Shown piece by piece: positions 45,141-56,385 of a DNA stretch of 64,000 nucleotides. How positions within the stretch are numbered: position 1 is the stretch's first letter; the number at the start of each line of letters is the position of its first letter. This stretch comes from Escallonia rubra. Taxonomy: Eukaryota; Streptophyta; Magnoliopsida; Escalloniales; Escalloniaceae. Made by a program: the position numbers and the translations under genes. The notes beneath the pieces were generated by a model, which saw only the letters and a program-made list of their open reading frames with translations, made no database searches and was not told the DNA's origin. The stretch is taken from positions 62,001 through 126,000 of the forward strand of contig JAVXUO010001094.1 in NCBI GenBank assembly GCA_033065855.1, given 5' to 3'.

Positions 45141-45490
45141 TTGATTGTTTTATTCACCTTTAGCGACAGTTTTTTGCCATTTGCTAAAAATTCGTCGCTA
45201 AATATCATTAAAAACTACAAATATATTGACTTTTACCTACGGATTGTGTTCGTCGTTCAAAGTTCGTCGCGAAAACCCTTTTCTGAAATTTTTTTGGGCA
45301 ACAAATACAGAATAAATGGGAAAAATTCAAAAATAACTTTAGCGACGGATACTTCTGTCAATAATAGTCCGTCGATAAAGATAATTAGCGACGGAATATT
45401 CTGTCGGCAAAGACCTTTAGCAACGGACTTTACCAACGGGGAAATCCATCGCTAAGTCTATCGCTAAAGGTGTGTTTTCTTGTAGTGTGT

Positions 45491-48114
45491 GGGGCACGCC
45501 CCTTGCGGGTTGTGCTATTTTCATGGTTGTCAGGAAGCTAAAGCTGCTTAAGTTACAGCTTAAGGACTTCAATAAGGAACACTTTAGCAATATTTCAGGT
45601 AGACTTAATGCAGCTAGGGCTTCTTTGGAGTATGCTCAGAGCATGTTAACGTTGAACCCTCTTGACCTTGTGTGGCGTCAGATTGAAAATGAGGAGCTAT
45701 AACTTTTTGCTAGAATGAGTGGAGAGGTGGAGAGTTTTCTCAAGCAAAATCTGGGATTCACTGGTTTGATGTGGGAGAAAAAAATAACAAATTTTTCTTT
45801 AAGTCAGTTAATAAGAGAAGGAATTTCAATCAAATTAGTTATCTTCTTCGGTCTGACGAGACTATCCTAGAAGACTCGGATTTGGTTAAGGCTTTAATTG
45901 TTGACCATTTTCAAAGTTTGTTGGGAACTCATGGTTTGGGTCACTATCTGGGATTGAATGAGCTGAGGAATTGGATGTCGAAATCCCTTTCAGATTCTCA
46001 GCAGCGTAAGAGGGGTCATGAGGTTACTAAGGATGAGATACGAAAGGTTCTCTTCTCTCTCAAGGATGGTAAGTCCCCTGGTCTTGATGGGTATAACACC
46101 CTTTTTTTTAAGAGAGCATGGCATATTGTGGGGAAAGAGATTGTGGAAGCGATTCAGGATTTTTTTGGTAATGGTTAGCTTCTTAAAGAAGTTAAACATA
46201 CTTTCCTTGTCTTAATTCCCAAAGTGACTAATCCCTCGAGCCTTAATGATTACAGGCCTATTTCTTGTTGTAACACGATTTATAAGTGCATAGCCAAGAT
46301 CATTGCTAATCGTGTTAAGGTGGTGCTTGGGGACGTCATTGATCCTTTCCAGACGGCCTTTGTTGCCTCTCGGAGTATTGCAGATAATATCCTCTTGTGT
46401 CCGGAGCTCATGTGGAACTATCATCAGGAGGATTTCAGGCTTCCTAGATGTGTTATGAAGGTGGATTTGATGAAGGCCTATGATTGTTTGCGTTGGGATT
46501 TTCTCTTTGAAGTGTTGGTTTGCCTTAGATTTCCCTCACAGTTATTAGATGGATACAAGCTTGTGTCTCTAGCACGAGCTTTTTGAGAAACGGGGAATCT
46601 AATGGTTTCTTTTGGGGTAGGTGAGGTATCAGGCAGGGGGATTCGATGTCTTCCTACCTTTTTTGTTATATGCATGGATGTTCTTGCAGGGATGTTGCAG
46701 AGGCTAGTAGTTAGTAGTCAGTTTCGCTACCACTGGAAGTGCCAAAAGGATTGTATCTTTCAGCTTGCCTTTGCTGATGATCTCATGCTTTTTTGTCAGG
46801 GTGACCTTCCTTCGGTTCAGGTCTTGAAACATGGTCTCACTGTCTTCCAGCAGTTCTCGGGACTTGTTCTTAATCCTAATAAGAGCCATGTTTTTTTCTC
46901 TAGTGTTGAGCCTACTACCAAGGCTTTGATCTCTTCTTGTCTTGGCTTTCTCGAGGGAGAGCTCCATATGCGATATCTAGGAGTCCCTCTGATCTCTACT
47001 TGTTTGTAGAAAAAGGACTGTCAGCCTCTTCTGGACCGCATCGTGAAGAAAGTCAAGCATTGGACTTGTAATTGCTTGTCGTATGCTGGTAGGGTCCAAT
47101 TGATTAGATCAATTTTGTTCTCTATCCAGGTGTACTGGGCTTCAGTTTTTATCCTTCCAAAGAAAGTGATACTAGAGATGGAGAGGTTAATTCGAGCTTT
47201 CCTTTGGAAGGGTACGGGGCTTTGTACCACGGGAGCCAAGGTGGCTTGGGCTGATATATGTTGTCCAGAGGAAGAGGGTGGCCTAGGTATTAAGCAGATT
47301 GAGGTGTGGAACTTTGCTGCCATCTCTAGGCACATTTAGTCGGACTCCCTTTGGCCGCAGTGGGTTAAGTCCAATATTCTGATAAGAAGGAGTTTTTGGG
47401 AAGTCTCCTGCCCCAGTGATTGTTGCAGGTCTTGGCGTAAGATTCTCATGGTTAGGGATATGATTTTCTCTTTCCCCCGATATCTAGCTGGGGATGGCAG
47501 TAGGATCTCTCTGTGGTTTTATTGGTGGCATTCGATAGACCCTATCATTCCTACCCTTGTTGGTAGGATTATTTCTGGCTCAGGTCTGGGTAGGCGAGCA
47601 AGGGTTTCTGATGTGATCTTGGGCTCTTCCTGGTCCTGGCATGTGTCAAATACACTTGAGCTCATGGAGTTGTGTGAGAGTACCCCTAGCTCCTTTTGTC
47701 CTGCCCCAGATGTGCCTGATAGAATCGTCAGGATGGTTAGTGGTTCTGGGGAGTTCTCCATTGCTAGTACGGGGGAAACGCTTCGTCACAAGCGGCAGTT
47801 AGCTAGATGGGCTTGCTTAGTGTCGTGTAAGTGGCGTGTTCCCCATCATAATAACTTCGTCTTATGGCTGGCCATTACGGAGAGGTTAAGTACGTAGGAT
47901 AGGCTTTTTGCCTTTCATGTCATTCCTAGCATGAGCTGTGTTTCTTGTCACATTCCTTTATAGTCCCATGATCATCTATTTTTTAATTTCCCTTTCATGT
48001 ACAGATTATGGTCTTTTATTCAAAAGAAATGAAGTTTTAACTGGCCTATATTAAGTTGGCAATGTATGGTTGATAGAGCTTCCTCTGAGTGGAAGTGCCT
48101 TGGTTTCACGTACA
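45491..48114 (+). pseudogene. LINE-2 copy ORF2: RT and partial zf-RVT
   Basis: Continues ORF2 after the CACTA element. 45771-46178 reads NNKFFFKSVNKRRNFNQISY and GKSPGLDGYNTLFFKRAW; 46224-46586 reads NDYRPISCCNTIYKCIAKII, QTAFVASRSIADNILL and DLMKAYDCLRWDFL; 46602-47009 holds FQLAFADDLMLFCQG, the catalytic FADD near 46775. 47043-47339 gives VKHWTCNCLSYAGRVQLIRS and EEEGGLGIKQIEVWNFAAI. Traces of the zf-RVT tail (LWLAITERLST) reach 47897 and fade to the break at 48114. Stops near 46178, 46586 and 47009 separate segments. Confidence 0.89.
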
Positions 48115-49325
48115 AATCTATAGTGATGCTTCACATGTTGGTTTGGATTGTGTTCTAATGCAGCGGGGAAAGGTAATAGCATACGCTTCGAGAAAGCTAA
48201 AACCCTATGAGCAAAACTATCCTACGCATAATTTGGAATTGGTAGCAATTGTATTTGCCCTGCATAAAGCCATCATTATTTGTATGGGGCAGCATTTGAA
48301 GTGTATACGGAGCATAAAAGCTTGAGGTATTTATTTTCGCAGGAAGAGCTTAATATGAGGCAACGTAGATGGATGAAACTTCTCAATGATTATAATTGCA
48401 CTATCTAATATCATCCAGGCAAAGCTAATGTGGTTGCTGATGCATAGAGTGGAAGAGCTACGGTTGCACACTTGATGATAAAAGAGTGAAAATTGTTAGA
48501 AGATGCATGCATTTGGCAGCCTCGACTTCTTAAGACAGGTATTGTCTTTGGTAATATTAGGGTGCATCCTATTTTTATATAAAGGATTAGAGAGGCACAA
48601 GCACGAGATCCAGAAGTACAAGCTATTTTAAAAGATTTGAGTTCCAAATCAGATTTTACGTTGCACAGTGATGGTTTGCTCCGAATTGGTAAGAGAATGT
48701 GTTTTCCAAATGATGCTAGTTTGAGACGAGAGATAATGGAAGAAGGGCATCGGTCCAAGTATTATATCCACCCCTGAAGTACTAAAATGTATAAGGATTT
48801 GAAGTCTAGTTATTAGCGGTATAACATGAAGAGAGATGTGACTGAATTTGTTGCAAAATGTCTTACATGTCAACAAGTTAAGTTCGAACATCGCAAACCA
48901 GCTGGGTTATTTCAACCGTATTCCTGCCTGAATGGAAATGGGAGCATATTATGATGGACCTTGTATCAGGTTTACCTCAAACTCGAAACGGACATGATGC
49001 TATTTGGATGATTGTTGGTAGACTCACTAAATCTGCTCACTTTTTTGCTATAAATGTGACTTACACCTTAGAGAAGTTGGCGCGTATGTATATAGAAGAG
49101 ATTGTTAGATTCCATGGAGTACCGGCAAGCATTATTTTAGATCGAGATCCTCATTTTACTTGGAGGTTTTGGAAGGCTTTTCAAGATGCAATGGGAACTA
49201 AACTTGCGTTTAGCACATCTTTTCATCCACAAATAGATGGTCAAAGCGAAAGAACAATTCAGACCTTGGAGGATATGCTACGAGCATGTACTATGGAATT
49301 GAAAGGTAACTGAGATGATCACTTG
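48115..49325 (+). pseudogene. Tekay copy B: RNase H and integrase
   Basis: Starts in RNase H ([31 protein letters not shown]) and goes through a damaged HHCC domain to the integrase core: 48951-49313 reads MMDLVSGLPQTRNGHDAIW, RLTKSAHFFAINVTYTLEKL, ILDRDPHFTWRFWKAFQ and HPQIDGQSERTIQTLEDMLR, so all three catalytic acidic positions (D, D, E) are present in one frame. A TGG-to-TGA change after MELKGN stops it, and an LTR begins at 49326. The first kilobase repeats copy A (38905-39918) at roughly 94% identity by eye, so it is a separate copy. Confidence 0.89.
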
Positions 49326-51061
49326 TGCCACGCCTCAAGAAGCAGGACGCGACAACACATTCTAACACGCTAACCTTCTTCCGAAGGTAATTAGAGTGCG
49401 ATAATTTCATTCAAATATAAACGACGCAATAAGCCTTTTAAACATATATTACATTTGTCCATCCTTATAAATCCAAGCTTATACACACTTTCACACTAGT
49501 TCTATAACAAATGACACTAGCACACCTCACTCTCTATTTACAAGTGCACAAAGACTTACTGTCCCTGATTCTCGGGCACAAAAGGGTACTCAGAATCTTC
49601 CTTGCCTACCCCTTCTTGATCCTCTGTAGTATCTAAAAAGTAGAGATGGAAAAAGGGTTAGCCACAGCTAAGTAGAGCAGACATATGACCAACTTAAACA
49701 CTATCTTAATCATAACATGCGTGCCTAAACCAAACAAAATGTGCTTATCATTAACTCATGCATGGCGTATGATAGATTGCAGCGAATGAGAAAGAAATAA
49801 CTCAAGCATAACACATATCATAATGACTATAAGGAGCCCAAATCATAAGCCGAGTGCTCGTTCACCTACCATCCTTTCTTTGTAAGACCCTAAATTGATC
49901 ACTCAAAACCTGAGCCGATCAAATTCAATTTATGAGTGATAAATTTAGACCTTACACAAAACTCCGTACAAATTGATAGCATACGTAGCGCAACGTAATG
50001 TCCCTGGGAGGTTAACCTGCTGAGCAAGCCCAACATATATCTCGTTTCCATATAACTCGATTTTCTGGCCTTCGACCCGTGGCCACTACTTTTGAAAACT
50101 CACATGATTTATAGCATGCTATCGTGCATAAAGAATGTTAAACACCTCAAGCACCATATAAAACATTTATTTGCATTATTTAGCTCAAAACAGTTTCAGT
50201 GAAAGCATACCAGTTCCAAATCTAAGCAATTTAGGGTCACATACACTTCGAATTAGAGAGTGATATAAAATAAAATGTTGAAGCACACATCTTCATATTT
50301 CCACAAAGTTAGAGAACTCTCAAGTCCGACAAGTATTGAACGAGATATGCTTGTTTAAATATCACCACCAAATCTGCCCAGTTTAATCAGCTTCGACCAG
50401 TTTCATATTCATGCAATTTAAGGCAGAATAAACTTTATGTTAGAGAGTAATATAAAACACAATGTTGAAGCACACATCTTAAGCTTTCCATAAAGTTAGA
50501 GAATACTCAAATCCGACAAGTAATGAATGGGATATGCTTGTTTAAATATCACCACAGAATCTGCACAGTTTAATCAGGTTCGACCAGTTTCATATTCATG
50601 TAATTTAGGGCAGCATACACTTCAAATAAGAGAGTGATGAAAGAATAAATATTAAAGCACACGTCTTCAGATTTCCAGAAAGGTATAGAACACTCAAATC
50701 TAGCAAGTATTGAATGAGATATGCATGTTTAAAGTTCAACCTAAAATCAGCCCGAATTTCTCTAATCCAATTCTCTCACTCCATAAGCACATAATACAAC
50801 ATATACACACCAACCATGATTAAAATCATGATTAGTTATCCCTAAGCATGATTTTGCTAATCTAGATTAGTAAAGGTTAATCGTGATAACTTATTGAATA
50901 AGCTTGATTAGTTTGCCCTAATCTTGATTAAGCTAATTATGATTACTTAGTTACTAATCTAGGTTAACTAGTACTAATGAAGCTTATTAAGTCTACAAAT
51001 TAATTTGAGTTGTCCTGTTCTTATTGGTAAGACTTGGAACGGGTCTAATACCCTTGGAACA
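49326..51061 (-). repeat. LTR in minus orientation (left arm of an inverted pair)
   Basis: The minus strand reads TGTTCCAAGGGTATTAG at 51061 and ends GAGGCGTGGCA at 49326. It contains a 187-bp tandem repeat of nearly three units (phase points 50228, 50415, 50602, each near an AATTTARGGC motif). It adjoins Tekay copy B integrase. The reverse complement matches the LTR of copy C at 51350-52701, so it is the same family. The exact inner end is an estimate. Confidence 0.82.
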
Positions 51062-52701
51062 CTTGTTTCTCTAGGGAGAAATCTCAGCAGATTTCTCTAA
51101 ACTTTGGTGACTCATGTCTTCTACCTTTTGAAGTAAAAACAAGAAGATAAAAGAGAAGGGAGCTGCCTAGTTTTAGAGAAAACTATAGAAGAGGTTTGAG
51201 AGCTTGATGAAGGAAGAAAAAAAAGGAGAATTTGCTATGACAATTTCAGATTAGCAACCATTGATGGTTAGAAGTTCTCTTCTTGAAAAAAGAGGGAGTT
51301 TTTGATGATTTCTACACCCTAATCTTGTCAAAGGTAGGGTTTTACATATGAGCAGCCTTGAGCATGGTTTTAATAATGGTTGGTGTGTATATATGGTGTG
51401 TTATGTGCTTATGGAGTGTTACAGTTGGATTAGAGAAATCTGGGCAGATTCTAGGTTGATCTTTAAACATGCATATCATATTCAATACTTGTTGGATTTG
51501 AGTGTTCTATAGCTTCCTGGAAATCGGAAGGTGTTAGCTTTAACATTGCTTCTTTGATCACTTTCTAATGCGAAGTTTATACTGTGCTAAATTGCATAAA
51601 TATGAAACTGGTCGAAGCTGATTAAACTGGGCAGATTCTGTGTTGATATCTAAGCAAGCATATTTTATTCAATACTTGTCGGATTTGAGTGTTCCTTAAC
51701 TTTCTGGAAAGCTTAAGACGTGTGCTTTTAACATTGTATCTTATATCACTCTCAAATTCGAAGTGTATGTTACCCTAAATTGCTTAGATTTGGAACATGT
51801 CTGCTTTCACTGAAATTGTTTTGAGCTAATAAATGCATATAAATATTTTATATGATACATGATGTGTTTAACATTCTCTATGCATTATATCATTCTACAA
51901 ATCATGTGAGTCTTTGGAAGTAGTGGTCGGGGGTCGAAGGTCCGGCAAATTTGGTTATATGGAAACGGGATATATGTTGAGCTTGGTCAGCATGTTAACT
52001 TCCCAGGGGCATTATGTTATGCCACGTATGCTGTCAATATGTGCGAAGTCTTGTGTAAGGTCTAAGTTTATCACTCATAAACTGAATTTTGATCGGCTCC
52101 GATTTTGAATGATCAATTTATGGTCTTACCAAGAAAGGATGGTAGGTGAACGAGCATTCAGCTTATGTTTTGGGCTCCGTAGAGTCGTTATGATATGTAT
52201 TATGCTTGAGTTAATTATTGCTCGTTCGCTGCATTTTATCATATGTCATGCATGAGTTGAAGATAGTCATGTTTTGTATGGGATTAAGATCGTGTTTATG
52301 TTGGTCATATGTTTGCTCTACTTAGCTGTTGCTAACCCATTTTCCATCTCTACCTTTTAATTACTGGAGAAAATCAAGAAGAGATAGGTGAGGGCGTTGG
52401 CGAAAAACTTTGAGTACTCTTTTGTGCCCGAGAATCAGGGATAGTAAGTCCTTGTCCACTTGTAAATAGGTGTGAGGTGTGCTATGTAGTTATGTACCAT
52501 TTTTTATGAGTTAGTGAGAAGTGCGGTGTGTATATGTGCCTATAAGTTTGGATTTGTAAGGATGGATGAATGTAATATATGTCTTAACGACTTCAGGGGT
52601 GTTTTTTTTTTTCATTTCAAATGCAAACTAGCGCACTCTGATTACCTTCTGAAGAAGGTTAGCGTGTTAGCATATGTGTTGTCGCTTCTTGGGGCCTGGC
52701 A
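51062..52701 (+). repeat. 5' LTR of Tekay copy C (right arm of the inverted pair)
   Basis: Ends GGGCCTGGCA just before a PBS-like site, as a 5' LTR should. From about 51350 rightwards it mirrors the left arm, but has two 187-bp units where the left has three. Its start (51062-51350) is unlike the left arm, so one of the two LTRs has lost part of its U3/R. Small open frames (51914, 52514) are incidental. Confidence 0.82.
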
Positions 52702-52708
52702 ACTAAGA

Positions 52709-52720
52709 TGGTATCATAAC
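52709..52720 (+). other. Tekay copy C primer-binding site (mutated)
   Basis: TGGTATCATAAC, seven bases after the LTR end, matches the initiator Met-tRNA site TGGTATCAGAGC at ten of twelve positions. Confidence 0.75.
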
Positions 52721-52823
52721 ATAAGTTTTGCTTATTAGCCAGGATATGATCTTCGGAGTTAAGTCTTAAACTTGATCTTAGAACTTCGGTTTTCTCTAAT
52801 TTTATGCCTCTTTATTGCTACGA

Positions 52824-53960
52824 ATGGCTGACATTGAAACAAGTTCTCCGGGGAAAGACATCGACAACACTTTAAAAGATATGTATGTGATATTGGGGCG
52901 TATGATCTCTTGCATGGAAAATCATCAAAATAACAATCTCAACCACCGAGGATTTAACCATGATCTAGAAAGGCAAGGTAAATCTGAATGCTAAAGAATT
53001 TCATGAATATGCATCCACCAGAATTTGTTGGAGATGGTGATCAAGACAAAGCTGAAAATTGGATTAGGGACTTGGAAAAAATCTTTAAAACCATGGGGCT
53101 GAATGATGAGATTAAATTAGTACTTGCAACTTTTAGACTTGAAAATGCTGCTGCTTGTTGGTGGGAAATGATTGATAGCAAATGGACAGCGGCTCAAACA
53201 ATTCGCACTTGGGAATTGTTCAAAATCGAGTTTAATAAAAGCTACATTCCTCGAAGTGTTAAACTAAAAAGGGAGGCTGGCTGAGTTTTTGAAATTTGAG
53301 CAGGGCAATCTAACGGTGCAACAATATGCAACCAAGTTCACATCATTAGCTAGGCATGCTTCGTACTTGGTAGATGGAGAAGATAGGAGGGCTAGAATGT
53401 TTCAAGATTGTTTGAAGCTTGAAATTTAAGAAAAAATCTCAATTCTCAATATTAATGACTATTATGAAATGGTGGACAGAGCTTTGCTAATTGAAAAGAG
53501 TGATGGGGACATACAGAGGAAAAGGGCAGGACTGAGTGGAACTAGACCAAATCTTTCGAATTGGTAAGGTGGAAGGAATTTGAACACTGGTGATAATAAA
53601 GTGCAAAGAGCGGGGGCATATAATAATCAAAGAAGCATGCAGCAACCTACTAAGGGCAAGCTTGCAACTCAGCAAATTCAACAAGTAAAAGGGTACAAAT
53701 TGACTTGTTCTTATTGTGGCCAGGTTGGGCATAATTCTGATTCTTATTGGAGGAAGGAAGGGAAATGTTATTGTTGCGGATCCTTGGATCACCATGTGAA
53801 TGAATGTCCTAATCTGAGGACAAAACCCATTCAGCAAAGTAGCGAGCAGGGAACAAGTATAGGCCGAGGTACGGGGAAACTAAGACTTCAGGGAAGAGCT
53901 TTTGCTTTGGGACAAGAAGAGACAAGAAATTCGGCCGAAGGAATTGGAGGTACACTTTAT
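52824..53960 (+). pseudogene. Tekay copy C gag
   Basis: ATG at 52824 opens MADIETSSPGKDIDN; a frameshift near 52985 leads to 52988-53284 with HPPEFVGDGDQDKAENWIRD, LEKIFKTMGL and WWEMID, the capsid domain. Another shift leads to GNLTVQQYATKFTSLARHA. 53580-53900 carries two zinc knuckles: CSYCGQVGHNSDSY, whose last Cys is Tyr, and CYCCGSLDHHVNEC, which fits CX2CX4HX4C. Gag packages RNA. Broken by two frameshifts and a stop near 53430. Confidence 0.88.
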
Positions 53961-55640
53961 ATTTTTCAGCACTTGGCACAAGTTTTGATTGATCGAGGTT
54001 CATCACGTTCTTATGGAGGACCCCTTACTTAGTGACGTTATACATAGATCATGCCCAGTAGTAATGTGTGGTAAGGGACTTAACGCTGATCCGATACTTT
54101 TACCCCTTCAGAATTTGGATGTCATTCTTGGTATGGACTAGTTATCTCAACATCATGCTAATGTTGATTGTCATGCTAAGAGTGTTACTTTTGATATGCC
54201 AGAACAAGGTATACTGGAATTTGTTGGGGATAAAGGATTTTCTCCGACACCTATTATTTCTGCTATTCATGCTCGTAAGTTGCTTTCTAGAGGTTGTGTA
54301 GGGTACCTTTGTTATGTAATTCATCACGGTAAGAAAGAGCAGAAATTGAAGACATTCTAGTGGTTCGTGAGTTCAGTGATGTGTTCCTTAATCATATAAA
54401 AGCTCTGCCCCCTCATCGAGAATTTGAATTTGTTATTGAGTTATCGTCAGGAACAAGTCCGGTTTCTAAAGCTCCATATAGAATGGCTCCAACAGATTTG
54501 AAATAGTTGAAGGTTCAGTTGCAAGAACTACTAGATAAATGCCTTATTCAACCAAATGTATTGCCTTGGGGTGCTCCCGTATTGTTAGTTAAAAAGAAAG
54601 ACGGTTCATTGAGATTGTGCATAGATTATAGGCAACTGAATCATGTGACTGTGAGGAGAAAATAACCACTTCCGCACATTGATGACTTGTTTGATCAATT
54701 AGAGGGTGCAACAGTATTTTCTAAGCTTGATTTGAGATCAGGATATCATCAATTAAAAGTCCGAAAAGAAGATGTACCCAAAACAACTTTTAGAACATGT
54801 TATGGTCATTATGAGTTCCTTGTTGAGCCGTTTGGTGTTACTAAGGCTCCAACAGCCTTCACGGACATGACGAATCGTGTTTTTAAGCCATACTTGGATT
54901 ACTTTGTTGTAGTCTTTATTGATGATATTCTTGTCTACTCCAAGGACCATGAGCAGCATGAATACCATCTCCGGGTAGTGTTGCAAGTTTTACGTGAAAG
55001 GAAATTGTACGCAAAGTTCAGCAAATGTGAATTTTGGTTCGAGCAGGTTACATTTTTGGGACATATTGTATATGTAGTGCAGGCATATCCGTAGATTCAA
55101 TAAAGATTGAAGCGGTTGTAAATTGGCAAAGACCGGCTACTGTGAAAGAAGTTCGTAGCTTTTTGGGACTCGCAAGGTATTACCGGAGATTTGTGCAAAA
55201 TTTCTCAATGATTTCAAGTCCATTAACAAAGCTTACTAAAAAATCAGTAAAGTTTGTTTGGGATGCCAAGTGTGAGGTTAGTTTCCAGGAATTGAAGCAA
55301 CGACTGATTTCAGCCCCTATTCTAACTCTACTGAAAGGTAACAATAATCTTATAATCTATGTGATGCTTCACATGTTGGTCTGAGTTGTGTTCTAATGCA
55401 GCGGGAAAAGGTAATAGCATACGTTTCCAGGAAGCTAAAATCCCTAAGGGCAAAACTATTCTACGCATGATTTGGAATTGGCAGCAATTGTATTTGCCCT
55501 GCATAAATGACGGCGTTATTTGTATGGGGTAACATTTGAAGTGTATACGGAGCATAAAAGCTTGAGGTATTTATTTTCACAGAAAGAGCTTTATATGAGG
55601 CAACGTAGGTGGATGGAACTTCTTGATGATAAAAGAGTAA
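53961..55640 (+). pseudogene. Tekay copy C protease, RT and RNase H
   Basis: The protease motif reads VLIDRGSSRSY (D-R-G in place of D-S-G), followed by LDVILGMD ending in a TAG where Trp is expected. [41 protein letters not shown] at 54687-55094 with the catalytic [11 protein letters not shown] near 54917, and FLGLARYYRRFVQNFS. RNase H follows with frameshifts (HPGKANM seen in copy A is deleted here: after RQRRWMELL the sequence jumps ahead near 55622). It is the best-preserved RT of the three Tekay copies on the plus strand. Confidence 0.89.
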
Positions 55641-56385
55641 AAATTGTTAGAAGATGCATGCATTTGGCAGCCTCGACTCCTTAAGACAGGTATTGTCTTC
55701 GCTAATATTAGGGTGCATCCTATTTTTATAGAAAGGATTAGAGAAGGACAAGCACGAGATCCAGAAGTAAAAGCTATTTTGAAATATTTGAGTTCCAAAT
55801 TAGATTTTACGTTGCACAGTGATGGTTTGTTCCGAATTGGTAAGAGAATGTGTGTTCCGAATGATGCTAGTTTGAGACGAGAGATAATGGAAGAAGGGCA
55901 TCGATCCAAGTATTCTATCCACCCGGAAGTACTAAAATGTATAAGGATATGAAGTCTAGTTATTGGTGGAGTAACTTCAAGAGAGATGTGGCTGCATTTG
56001 TTGCAAAATGTCTTACATGTCAACAAGTTAAGTTGGAACATCACAAACCAGCTTGGTTACTTCAACCGTTATCTGTGCCTAAGTGGAAATAGAGCATATT
56101 ATGATGGACCTTGTATCAGGTTTACTTTGAACTCGAAATGGACATGATGCTATTTGGGTGATTGTTGATAAACTCACTAAATCTGCTCACTTTCTTGGTA
56201 TAAATGTGACTTACACCTTAGAGAAGTTGGCACCTTTGTATATAAAAGAGACTGTTAGATTCCATGGAGTACCGGTAAGCATTATTTCATATCGAGATCC
56301 TCATTTTACTTCGAAGTTTTTGAAGGCTTTTCAAGATGTAATGGGAACTAAACTTGCTTTTAGCATATCTTTTCATCCACAAACA
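55641..56385 (+). pseudogene. Tekay copy C integrase, truncated
   Basis: 55644-55952 encodes the integrase N-terminal region (DASLRREIMEEGHRSKYSIH), then in another frame the HHCC end CLTCQQVKLEHHKPAWLLQP. The core gives RLTKSAHF-like DKLTKSAHFLGINVTYTLEK and SIISYRDPHFTSKFL, where Asp precedes Pro as in other copies. It ends at HPQ (56385), before the catalytic Glu. The open frame 56158-56775 runs on into unrelated repeats. Confidence 0.87.

Larger units (their letters stand above)
43080..45487. mobile_element. Complete non-autonomous CACTA transposon
   Basis: 2,408 bp from CACTACAAGAAAAAAG to ...TTTTCTTGTAGTG, with inverted terminal repeats of about 13 bp and a perfect 3-bp duplication tgt (43077-43079, 45488-45490). 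Subterminal regions (about 43098-43440 and 45150-45470) are packed with TAGCGACGGA-type repeats in both orientations; 43098-43128 is a near-perfect palindrome. Removing the element and one tgt restores the LINE sequence found uninterrupted near 22034. No transposase is present. The middle carries a ureide-permease-like fragment (about 44045-44202, minus strand). Confidence 0.96.
39919..48114 (+). mobile_element. LINE-2 copy (L1 type), nearly full 5' end, 3' end missing
   Basis: Same family as the 21655-25264 copy but with a 5' UTR (39919-40599), ORF1 and the whole ORF2 apart from its last part. It ends at about 48114 inside the zf-RVT tail, before the 3' UTR and A tail seen in the other copy, so the right edge is a later break. 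A CACTA element (43080-45487) is inserted in it. The left flank is Tekay integrase; the right flank is Tekay RNase H of another copy. Confidence 0.87.

Noticed and set aside
49321..51066. acttg at 49321-49325 and 51061-51065 as a target duplication around a solo LTR
   Set aside because: Using it would make the LTR begin GTTCC in sense instead of the canonical TG, and Tekay integrase does not resume after 51065.
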